From assembly GCA_026545225.1 (NCBI GenBank), contig CM048850.1, forward strand, positions 29,751,797 through 29,815,796: a stretch of 64,000 nucleotides of DNA. Direction: 5' to 3'. A program made the position numbers and the translations under genes. The DNA comes from Cornus controversa. Its lineage: Eukaryota; Streptophyta; Magnoliopsida; Cornales; Cornaceae. Of the stretch, positions 39,101 through 52,184 are shown one piece after another (position 1 is the first letter of the stretch; every line of letters begins with the position of its first letter). The notes beneath the pieces were generated by a model. The model saw only the letters and a program-made list of their open reading frames with translations. It did no database searches and was not told the DNA's origin.

Positions 39101-41400
39101 GTAATCTTCTACAAAAGGGTAAAAAGGTATATTCACACAATGATGCACACTAATTAATTAGGTTCATGCATTGCATTTACATGAATTTTAATTCAAAGTT
39201 TTATAAACTTATTTTGATTCTAAAATATGCATTTGATTACATGATTTCAATATTTAAAACTTGTTTTTGCAATCTCGATCGATATAGTGTCAAATAGACA
39301 GTATTCTGATTGAACTGAAATACTAAGTTCTATTTTACTTTAAACACTCTACTAGGTTGCTTATAAGGACACATAATCTCAGAAATGATAGAACTTTGGA
39401 GGAGTTTTCATATATGGTTGAAGAGCATAAATAATATTTTTGTTTGTATATACAATCAAATTTATAAATTCTCATATTATTCATATATTTTTGAGAGATC
39501 ACTTGTGAGTTTTGAGTGATTTCTTTACAACATTCATAATACACATTAGTATGTTGGTGAGTTATTGTAATATGTGTTGATACATCGGTTCCGTTGGAAA
39601 CAAATCAAAAATTGAAAACACAAACAAAAGAAAAAAAATCACACAAGACACAAATTTATATGATTAAACAAAAGACCATTCATGAAGCATACCGAAAAAT
39701 TCACTATCAACAATGATGAGAGTTTACAATAGAAAACTCTCTAAAACCTCACAAGAAACAACTGTCTCTCTCTACAAATGAAAGCCTTAGAGGTCTAGGA
39801 GCTGAAACTCAATCGGAGTCCGCGAAGTTCGCGAAGTGACAACATAATCCAGGCTTGTGATTCAAGCTCCAAAACACCAACACGTTCTACTCAAGACATT
39901 TAACACAATCAGAGCAATCCATACTAGATTCTCAACTAGACTGGACAACTAGGGGCTGAAACTAATCACTAGAGAAGCGAATTTGTGGAACGAATGTTGA
40001 TGTTGTAGACAGATCAAAAAGACAACCTAAAGATCTTCGAAGGACTTACTGTGTCTAAAAAATCAGCTAGGAGTTCGACTGTATCGAACTGTGAACTAGG
40101 TTCTAAATCTCTTTATTGATAATGAATTAGTTGTCTAAACTAGGCTTCCTGATTTTTTAACTCTCGATTGAAGGTTTTTTCACATAAATTTCGGTGTTCA
40201 TTTACTTACTGCTTTACTTCTTTATGTATTTGATAGATTGCATGCTTGCTTTAGACTGAGATTATTACATGCATATTAAATAATTGGTTAAAACTTAAAC
40301 AAGTTACATTATTTAGTTAAACATAAGCCTCAACTTCTTTATTTATTTTATAGTTTGCATGCTTGTTTCAAACTGAGATTTTACATGCAAATTAAATAAT
40401 TGGTTAAAACTTACACAAGTTACATTATTTACTTAAACACAAGCCTCAACCAAAATAACTTAATAATTATTTTTAATTTTTTTGGGAGACCTATTCATTT
40501 CCTCTAAGTCTACATTAGTGGACTTTGCTCAACTCTGTTTCAGAGCATCAGGTTCCATTTCTTATATGTTTCACCCACGTCCTTATCACCCACTTGTGAA
40601 AAAAAAAAAAAATTATTTCAAATACTCCAAATGATACGAGGAGAACACAACTTCCATTCCCATACTATATTTAAAGAAATTAAATGATTTTATCCTATTG
40701 ATAGTAACATAATAAACAATTCAGCACTGAATCACAATATCCATGATAACTAGAAATAATTTGATGTTAAAATTTAGGATAAATTGGTGTGACAAATCAC
40801 CATCACATCAAAGTCTTACGAAATCACGTTCATACCACTGTCAAGAAACATTTGGTCTGTTAAATTCACTATGAAAGTACAAAAACACCCTCACTTTATT
40901 ATACTAATTTTATTCCTTATTGCCGAGTTTAGGAAAGAAATAATAAATGGACAATACTTGGGTCCAATCCTATGCGAACCAAGTTGGTTCTCCTCGGTGA
41001 TGTGGTTCAATAAAAGTGTGGCACGTTTCCCAAATTTATAAAAATATTAAAAGAAGTTAAAAATGAAACAAATTTATTTTTTAAACAAGTTAACTTGTAA
41101 CCCGAACTAGATTCTCTCTCATATGCAACAATCTCTCTCATTTATATTTCTCTCTCTTGCTCTTTCTCATCTACAACAAACTCTCTCTCTCATGTGTGTG
41201 TGTGTGTCTCTCTCTCTCGTCTTAATCCAAATTGTATTTCTCTTTTATCCTTATCTCTCCCTTTCATCATTAATATACATATATCCATATGTATTTTTGT
41301 AACAATACTGTATATATATTTTTGTAAAAATTAATATATATATATATAACGATATATATATCTATGGTATTTCTATAACAATTAATATATATTTCTATAA

Positions 41401-41448
<48 letters not shown>

Positions 41449-44400
41449 AACATCCTGGTCTCTTCTCAATCTATTCGTCTTTATATTTAAAGTGAAGATA
41501 ACCATGTATGTATATATATACTCATATAAATGTATATAATAGTTTGTTTTAAATCTGATTAGATCTATGTCATTTTTGGATATGGTAATTTGGATTTTGT
41601 TGTATCAAATTTGTGAAAAGTTTAACAATGACGAATGTTAAGATGCATTAATTAAAAATTCGGAGTCCACCATTGTCATTCGATTTAACCCATAAGAAAT
41701 GGATAATACCCATTTTTAATTCTTTTTCTTTTAAACACATGTCACACTTTTATTGAGCCACATAATTCAGGAGAACCAACTTGGTTCGCATAGGGTTAGA
41801 CACAAGTATTATCCATAATAAATAACCATTTTACTCCTCTCTAATGTGATGGTCGTTTCCCTCAAGGCTGCCGTAACAAGCACCGCAGTTGGAGTCACAA
41901 CCACAACCACAACACCCCGTCATCACAGTCACAATCACCAACACCATCATCATAACCACAACCACTCATTCTATTTCCATAGTCATAACCACAACCACGC
42001 TTCCACCCTCCAATGCTCTGCCATCACTACTTCATCCACCGACACCTAACTCCTCCGCCACTGTCTCTTTCCACCTCTCCCTCACCTGCACCGCCACCAA
42101 CGACCTCGTTTGCCACTTCTCATCCCACCCCTCTCTCTACTTCATAATTTCACATCAAAGCATCACAAATGGACTGCACTATATATAGTTATATCTATAT
42201 ATGCATCCATCCACCTCGCTCTGCTTCATAATTTCACATCAAAGCATCACAAATGGACTCCACTATATATAGTTATATCTATATATGCATGTATCTACTC
42301 TCTCTCTCTCTCTCCAGCTTCCCACTAGGGATGATAATTTCTTCTGACTTCGGGATTTTCCACCTAGTCCCAAGCCTAATGGAACAGGTATGGAAAGTCT
42401 TTTTATCGCATAAGGAAAGGTGTGGGATTTAAAATTTGAAATCAATTTGGGTTCGAGACCGGTTAGGATTTTTGTTAATCTTGGCCCAATTATATAGTAA
42501 TATTATAATTTTATCCTTACCCTTATTCAAATTAATAAAACTACCCCTCTACATATATATATTATAAAGAGTAAAGAATAGGGTTCCATATTTCCTTTCC
42601 ACTCCATAAATGAGATACCACCATACTTTCATCTCACCCCTTATAAACCGGTAATCCCTGACAACAAAGGGATCAGAAAATTGTGTTCAGATTCAGATGA
42701 TCAGCGTTCTCTTTTCAATGTGTACTGTTTCTCTCTCTCACGCGCGCGCACACACACTTTCCCCCCCTCTTTCCTTTCTTTCCCTCTTACTTTTTTGTTA
42801 GAGATTTTAACTCTTTATGTAGTTTCAAATGTGACCTTGAGCTTAAAAGAAGGTTGACCGAAAAGAAGAAGGGAAAGAAAGAGGGTTATTCTCCCTAATT
42901 GGTTATTGTGGTACCAAAATTAGGTCATTTGTGTCTTATTATACTCTTTTTTTTTTTAGCCTGACAAGAAGCTCCCATTTTGGGGAGAGTTGAACCTTGG
43001 ACCTTTCCTATGGAAAGGCCAAGAGATACCACTCAGCCACAAGGGCTGGTGGGATGATTGAACAAAACCAATGGAGCCCTACCCTATCCCGTCCCGTCCC
43101 GTAATATAATCGAGGGGGATGGGGTTAATCCACCTATTTGTAAACGAGGATGGGTTGTGACAGTGAAACCCATTCTAGGTTTGAGACAAGTATGAGATAG
43201 CCTTTTTGCTTAACAGGGCGGGTAGGGTTTATGCTAACCCATCCCATACCCACCCCATTTAGGGTTCCTATCATGAGAGAGTTCTCATGATATTCTTACT
43301 CGTAATCGTAGACACCACAATTTTCCCTATCTCCCTATTTCAGTTACTTTTTGTCACTTGGACTTCATAAAGTCCATCAATACGTACAATCAAGGACTTT
43401 CAAAGACTCCAAATCCACCCAAAGGTATGATTTGATTATTACAAGTGGTTCTATGTCGATTCCACTATTGCATTGTAGAATTACCCCCAAATCGGGCCTC
43501 AATTAGGGTTTTTAGTCCTCTAATTTCGGTCCCGGTTGACATCGAGGGTTCCAAAGTATGCAAATCCACCCTGAAGGTGGAGTTTTATTATTTCCCAACA
43601 TTCCAAATCATTCTCACTATGGAATTGTGGAATTAAGTCCAAATCGGGGATAAATTAGGATTTCTGTGCCTAATTTTGATTCTGACCCAAATTAGAAGGC
43701 CGGAATCCCTCATTGAAACCAATCAAATGGTTCAAAATATCAATTTGGATCATAATCCATCCAATTTCACCATTTGATTTCAAATCGGCTCACTCGTTTT
43801 TTCAAATCTCCACTTATGATTATCAAACACTCAAATTGATTCTTCTATTGTGAAATTCAGGTCATTTTACTTAGAAGCCCTCAAGTTTCCCTCTCGATCG
43901 GACTATTTTCACCATTGGATCAAATTCGATCCACCAGATCGCTGGTACAAACTCCCAAACTCTCAAATCTTCAACTTTCCATCATCAAATTATCAAATTG
44001 ATAACTCCATCATGAAATTCAAGTCATTTTATTCAAAAGCCCTCAAAATTCCACTTTGATACTGTTGGATCATAAAAGTGACTTCCAGGTCATCTGGTCA
44101 CAATAAGTATTAAGGAGTTCAAGGGGGCTTTGGTTTTTAGCGATTTTTTCTAATAAGAACTAATTTTTCTTGTCTCTAATTGGTCCTAGACCTCTATAAA
44201 TTCCTCCCTCCACCCCCATAAAGGGGAGACACGTATTGACCTCCATTCTGCAATCTGAAAGGGTCATAAGCCTCCAAATAACTTCCAACCTCCCAACTCC
44301 AATCTAATCCATCTAAATCATAAAACCAACCCTCTCTTCTTCCAAAATCAGTTTACGATACTCCATTGAAGACCAAACAAGAAGAATAAGATCCCCTTTT

Positions 44401-47400
44401 CAAAGAAGGAGCATCCAAAAGATCTAAAAGTTAAAACAAGTAGATCTGTAGAGAGAGGGTTCTAATATTTTTTTTCCAGTTTAAGAAAACCCAAGGTAGG
44501 GATTCTAAACCTTCTTCTTTTCTACACTCTCCTTTTATAGATGCATTAATAGAATTTTGATTTTGATTTTTTTGTTTTTCTTTCTTTGTATGCATCTCTC
44601 ATCTTATAGCTTTATATTACTTTTTTATGCATATTTTCTTGGCCCATATTTGTGTGAAACTATCCTTGTTCACTTCTCTCTCTGATAAAAAGCTAGAATG
44701 TCATATGTCTCACTAGTGGGAACACTGGGGGACTGCGCTATGTTGAAAAGGAGAAAAATGGTGAGCACCTCCCTTAGCCAACCAAATTTTCAACCTTTTG
44801 TATGTGCATTCAGGTTTCATAATCTGATTTTTATTGAAAGCATTGTAATTAATTCATTTAGCATGTCAAAAAAATCATAAAATAAGAAAAAACTGTCAAC
44901 CTTTGTTAAGATTGGTGTACTTAATTATAGATTAAAACCATTGCCGTTAGGACCCACGGGTTTGGCTTAGTCTTTGGACATTGCTGTTATTTTGTCAAAA
45001 TTCTAACAAAACTCAATAGTTGACAGTTTTGTACAATTATCAAAATCACGTTTTTTAAAAGGTTTCCATGGTGTTTTTAAGCAAAACTAGCATTCCAAAA
45101 TGCCATTTTTAAAGTCTCATGGAAACCCCACAAATTATTTTATATCCATCACTTTTTTTTTTTTGTTTGAAAAAATGTCAAATTTTTTATTTTTTGAAAT
45201 AATCAAATTTCAGCACTTTTTCAACTTAAAAATATTTTGGAAATCATGTTTTGATCACCCCAAAAGGTCTTTCAATCATGGATTTAATCTAATTTTTGTC
45301 CGAATTAGGACAGTACCATCGTTTTGCATTATTTTGGGTACTTTTTAGTCTTTTAGGGTAAATCTGAAAAATTATAAAAAATAGTCTCATCACATTCATA
45401 TATCTGTATAATAATCCAAAATGCTGCTGAGACTCCGATAGGGTCCCTTGTTGACTCCTAAGACTTTATTTGCAAAATTCTTTCCAAAATTAAATTATTT
45501 TTCAGAACTTCTAAGGTTTATTTTGATTCTGAAAATATCATTTTTTTTTTTGCTCTTTCAAATTCATAAATTTTTATTCAAAAATAAAAATTTTGGTACT
45601 GTTCCTATCTAAAATAGTGGACATATTATTGCATAATTTAATCAATCATTACTCATTAGCAGCATATTTAGGACACAGTCTTAAACATATTTAAGCACAT
45701 TTAGGTTTCGGCCACATCACAAAAACATGGTCTTTAGGCCCCAAGGACATTGATCTAGGTCGGTAGCCTGCAAAAACTTTGCTAAAAGCTTTTCAATGCA
45801 TCGTAATGTACCTTTTTCAAAACTTTTGAAATTTGCTTAAATTTTTTCAAGGTTGATAAATGTTATCACTTCACTTTTACACTCAAATCATTCTTTCTTA
45901 ATAATTCTAAGATACATGTTTTCAAAACAAACACTCTGCCGAAATTAGGATAGATATCCCTAAGTCAAAACACGTCTTTTTCAAACTGCATTAGATTTGA
46001 TTCTTTTTTCTTCAAATGAAGAATTCGTAGGCAGCTTAAGGCCACCCTTGGGTTTGATTCCATCAATGAAATATTTTAGGTTTGTTTCAATTCTAGTTAG
46101 CATTCGTTTCATTATGTATCTCTCGCACGTAACACCTACGTCATTACCATAGGAGTTAGTTCAAGTCACTACTCTGTCTGAGTCAAGTCTTACGCTAACA
46201 AGTCACATGCATTGTGCCTAAAATACATGATGTAAAGACCAGGTCCAGTTTTGATCGATTTTCTTTTTATTCATCACTTTTGTCATAAATGGATTTTAAA
46301 TTATTTTATGTATGTTTTGTATATGAAAAACATGTTTGGGAACTTGTTTAGAGGTTTGAAAAAATTTTGGGAGCATTTAGTAAAATTTGAAATTTTTGGG
46401 TCAATGGGGCGCGGGACGCAAGTCGGGTAGGCCCGTGAATTCGGAAATTTCTTGAAAAAACTTATTTTTGGTTTTAAACCAAGTCAAATGTTAAAAGAGT
46501 TAAGGCAGTGATTTCGGAGCTATAACCGTTTTCGAAATAAAAAACGAAGTCTGGAAATTACATTAAGTGACTTTGGGATAAAATGGTAATTTTACACTTA
46601 GATTGTTATAATACACTTGAGCGTATATTGCTGGACAGAATTTTGGAAGAGAGATAATCAGCCATTCCAAGCTCTTCTTCTTCTTCATCTTCTTTCTTCA
46701 TTTTGAGAGCCTTAGAGTGATATTTGGGGCTTGTTCCAAGAGAGAAAGTTATTCTCCTCGCCTTCCTTTTTGAGTTGGTGGGTTCAAAGTTACGTTTTGA
46801 AGACTTTCGAAAATTGAGTGAGGTTGAAGCTTGGATTCGGCTCTTGCCCAAGAAGGAAGAGTTGTTTTCCTTGTCCCGATCTACAATCCTATGGAAAGAA
46901 AGTTCAATTTGGTGGAGTTTGAATCTTGGTGAATTCTAGAATTTTGCTAGAAGAAGCTTGGATTTGAGGTAGGTGTAATACCCCGCTCCAACACATGGTA
47001 TGATATTGTCCGCTTTGAGCCTAAGCCCGCAGGGTTTTGCTATTGAGTTTTACCCCAAAAGGCCTCATACCATTTGAAGAGAACATACTACATATAAGCA
47101 CATTCCCTTCTCCGCACCCAGTCGATGTGGGATTGAGCACCCTCTACCCTGTCAGTGTGGTAGCTCAGCCTAGTGTCTCTTTTTGCACCCGCTCGTCCAC
47201 AAGGGTTACTACAATTCACCCCCCTACGAGGCCCAACGTCCTCGTCAACATACTTCTGGCTGGGTTCAGACTTTGATACCAACTGTCCTACATATAAGTA
47301 TATAACTACATCCCCTTCTCCACATCCAGGCGATGTGGGATTGAACACCCTGTACCCTGTCATTGTGGTAGCTCAACCCAGTGTCTCTTTTTGTACCCGC

Positions 47401-49933
47401 CCACATCACACCCGTCTACAAGGGTTACTACAGTAGGGGTGTTCTCTCTCTTAGTCATTGATTTATAGGATTTTGGTGAATTTGAGCAGGTTTGGTTGAA
47501 TTTGGCATGTATGGGAGAGTGATAGGATTATGTGTTATGCGCTTCTCTTCCTTATGATTTATTACATCCTAATCTTATTCATATTGTGATATTTGATGAT
47601 TGTGAACTTATACATGTTGAATGTATGGTAATGTGAGTATGTTTTGAAGTATGATGAATTATATGTGGTATACATGATTTTGAGCATGTATGTGAGTATA
47701 TGTGGTGTATGAGAGTATGATGCATGCTACAATGTATGAAAGGCATGAATGTATGTAGAAAAGCATGAGTGATATGCTATGTGTTATATGTGCCTAATGT
47801 GCATGTATATGTATATATATCGGAGGATTGTCCAAATAAGCCATACATAGGGTTCGGAGTTGTCCAAACATGCTATGGAAGTGGTAAAATTATCCACTAT
47901 GATATGACTATTGGAGTTGTCCAATCATGCCGAGACTAATGCCTAGAAATCAGAGTTATCCAAAATCTTGTGACTGTCGGAGTTGCCCCATCACAATGGC
48001 AAGACCAATATATCGCCAAGAATGTATGATTCTTCGGAGTTTTCCAAATCATACAGGTGTCGTCGGAGTTATCCAACATCACATGATCTTTGGAGTTGAC
48101 CAATCATGTTTATGTATCGAATAATGATCGAGAAAGATGTAAATATTGAAATGCTTATGTGTTTAACTTTTAAGCATGGTGAGTGGATTAAATGCATATA
48201 TATTGAATTGCATTTGCGTTGATTTGAAATGAAATTATTGAATATGCCATATAGAGTAGTGATACCATGATTGCATATCATGTAGGTCAATGTTAGGTCG
48301 ATATCTAGGTGGGTTGGAGCATTCCTACTGAGCTAGTTATCTTGCTCACACCTCTCCCCAAACCTTTTATCAGATAAGGCACCAGTGGTGGATAGGACTT
48401 GAATAGCCATGTGGAATGTTAGATAACATTTTTGAGTTATTTTAAATATTATATATATTGTTATCGATACCGGCTTGTGGCATGTTGGAATACTTGAATG
48501 ATATGTAATTTTGGATAGAAACTTTTAAATATGAATGTATGTAGAGTTGTATAATTGCTCCTAAAATTTGAAGTGTTGGGGATTTGAGAAAAACAAGTAT
48601 AAAAGTATGCTTTTGGATTATATTCATGCAATGCATGAATTTAGTTGAGTGTTCTTCATGCTTAGGCTTGTGTATAAATTGGAAAAATGATTGAATACAT
48701 GTGTGGGCTTGAATGGAACATAAACTGAGACCATCAGATTTCTGGGCTCTGTTGGCCGGCTAACGAACCTTCCAGACGACTGGTACTCCCAAAGTCCCGA
48801 GAGATTGTAAATGGGAACTTGCAAAGAACCAGTTTTGGATGATTGGAAGAGGGTTTCAGCCAGCCGAAAGCACCCTTTCAGCTAACCGAAACTACTTTCC
48901 AGCCAACCAACAAAATTGGAATTAAATCCCAATGTGTTGGCAAACTGGAAGTCAGCTAAACCTAGGTTTTAGCCAGCCGAAGGGGGTTTCAATCGATCGA
49001 ATATGGGCTGAGTTGGAATTTCATAAACTTTGGATTGGGAATGAATTTATATGGATGTATAAACCAATGTGAGGCCCATTGGGATGAATAGTGATGAGCA
49101 TACGCATAGATAATCACATGCGTATGGTTAGCTTCCGCGGTTGTAACGTTTTGGAATGATTCATGTGGTTATAGGCGTTGATGTTTAATTGAATCACCCT
49201 CATTTCCAAGTGTTAGAAATCGGGGCGTGACACATGACTTTAGGTCTTCATAAATGAGTCTAATCTCATCTCAAATAAGGCTACAAACAAAGGAATCTCA
49301 CAAGGTTTTACATGCACTAATCCACACACACTTAGAGAATCACATGAAATCTTGGCAACTATGCATAAGTATGGATACATGGGTTACCTAATACCTTCCC
49401 CATATATATTTAGACCTTTAAATCCATTAATCTAGTTTGTTAGACCATATAGATGTCATCACATAGAGTCATTACATTCAACTCCTAATCACATACTTTA
49501 GGTGACCTAACACACCGAAAATTGATGTTAGGTGACAACTCCATTCTTTAGGCCTTGTCTACATTAATTTGTCGCATTTAAAGTCTTGTTTTGTCAAAAA
49601 CATCTTTATTCATACCATTTACGTACACATTCTCCTATAAGGGTGTTGTAGGGAATATTAGTGTGCCAATAATATATATAATTTATAATATATATACAAT
49701 AAGTATATAACTTACATCGTATGAGATTAAGGTAAAGATATCATAAAGATGATGCTGAAGTATATTGTCAAAACTCGCCCCACACTGTGTAGATATTGTC
49801 CACGTTGCACTCTCTTGATGCTCGCGGTTTTCAAAACGCATCTACACATGTAAGAGGCATCTCACTTTATAAGTGCCAGAAACTTCTCCCCCTCCCAAAG
49901 GGCAATGTGCGATGTCACATATATAAGTTACAG

Positions 49934-49982
<49 letters not shown>

Positions 49983-52141
49983 GGGAGATAGAGAGAGAGG
50001 ATTATGCATAGGTGGATGAATCTGTTTTTTACAAGCACAAGTGAGAGAAATCCCTAATCTTTTGATTCAGATATTGAGATAGATGAGAAGTTTTATAGAG
50101 ATAATAAATTATATATTTATATTTGATTCTTATATATATATAAATATATAATTCAAAAGTGTAGAGTACTTTCGTCCAATATATTTTTTGGTTTAAATGG
50201 TTATTTTATATGTTTAATACTTAATAATATTATTTTCGACATTTTACTTCATATAAGGACATTTTTGACATTTAATATTTACTTATTTGACTAACTTAAT
50301 GGGTGACTGACTGTAACAGTTGTCATGATAATTTCACGCAACAATTTTTTCAAACCTTTAATCCAAAAGTGATTTTGAAAAACTTCAAGAATGTGAGAGT
50401 AATTTACCTTACAAGTTATCTAACATTTCTAATTTCTAAAGCATTTAGAAAGAAGACAAACAGATAGTAGGACTCCTGAGTAGATTTAGAGGTTGATTCT
50501 CTTATTGTCTGTCAGTCTTTCAGTGTCTTAATTAAGCAAAGGAATCTTTCAGTGCCTGCGCATAGTTTTAGGGTTGCATCTTAGAGTTTTTTATATTCTG
50601 AATCCTAAAACTGTCGAATTATAGCTAGTCCATCCTCACTCTTACAAAGCTGAGAGAAATGATTTACTTGCTCAATTATCATTTCAAGATATAAATCACG
50701 TCACTACAATAAATAAAGCTGCAACCATTCCTCTAGTCCTTATTCAACTCACGCGCCTCACAGTATGTTATTTTTTATGTATATATAATACATAATATGC
50801 TCGTATATAATATCAGTAAAGATGCACTCATAACCACACAGACCAGTGACGGCATAAGCTTACAAAGGGATGTACACATGCAATTGTCTGTATGTTCTTT
50901 GAGCCCTTAACATTTTTAAAGTTGCCCACTCTTGTGCTCAAACCCTCAATTAATATAATTCAATGGGGGTAGTTTCTTAGTTTATAATTGTCTTACATCA
51001 TACAAACCTAAATTATTGGAGCAGATGACTGCGTGAATAATTGACACAAGAAGTGAGACTTCAGCAAAGATAGCCATAACATACAAATCAAGAAAGATAT
51101 ATAGTTGAGTGTAGTGATTTTGTAATCAATAGTCTAAGAACTTTCTATCTTCTTTAATCCTTCAATTTGATAACTTCAACATAATAAAAGAAAATATTCT
51201 AGTATATTTTTTCACTCATATACGGTTTTAGCTGGTACTATTGATCAGTCAAAGGATTAGAGAGAGAGATGAGATAATAAGGTACATCAAATTTAGTTCC
51301 TGCTATAGAGTACTGTACAAAGAGTTTATAAAATTGTATCAGATATTGAAATGTAAAATTCAACATTTTGATACATAATATCATCATTTATTTGCATAAA
51401 ATTTGTACTTGATTAATTAACAACAAAGCTTTAAGTCCGACTAGCTTGCTTGGGTACACTAACAATGATTTTTTTATTTTCCATTTAATATTATCTTATG
51501 ACCACATCATTAGTTATGTAGTAATCTTATATGTAGAGTTCCTTGTTAACTTGAATCCAGAGAGTGGAGAAAAAGACTAGGGAAAAGAATTGCATTTTAA
51601 TGAAAAAAGATTATTGGAAAAAAATATATATGTATGTTGAATCAATATATATATGTGGTCCACTATTCATGTAGGTCAAACCCTAAACATCATGTCTTTT
51701 TTCGAAACTTAAACAAAGGCACACACCCACAACATATTCTTTGCGAGGATCGAACTCTCAACCTTTCATTTAAAGAGGAGTATACCATCCGGGCTAGTGT
51801 CCCAATGCTAAATCCTAATCATGTGATCAGACAAGAAATAGCTTGAAGTTTAAATAATTAGGTCCAAAATGAAGTAAAATTGGTTCGAAGAGCTCAAGGC
51901 ATCTATGCAGTTCAAATTGCACCAGTTAAATTTTGAAAAAGAAGGGAAAAAAACTCACAAACTGCACATAATGATTATGCAAGTACAATTGATGCATCAT
52001 GCAGCATGGAGCCTAAAGAAGCAAATCTTAGAGTAGTGCTCACAGAATCCATGAAATACAGTAAATAAATAAAAATCAAATCATTTTGAAGGGATTTGAT
52101 TAAGACCAGCACATATATAAACGTGTGTGAATATAAACAAG

Positions 52142-52184
<43 letters not shown>

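Larger units (their letters stand above)
46231..49232 (+). mobile_element. Gypsy-type solo LTR, 3002 bp, TSD CATGA
   Basis: The sequence starts TGTAAAGACCAGG and ends AAATCGGGGCGTGACA. CATGA occurs exactly at 46226-46230 and 49233-49237, and the host sequence continues across. No primer site, polypurine tract or coding domain follows either end, so it is a solo LTR left by LTR-LTR recombination. It contains TRIM copy E (46974-47432) and an array of GGAGTT(G/A)TCCAA units (47820-48110). It is plus-oriented, antisense to the MADS-box gene. Confidence 0.88.

Noticed and set aside
41846..42188. Histidine- and threonine-rich frames
   Set aside because: They arise from a CAC/CAT-rich stretch read in two frames; low complexity and no homology recognised.
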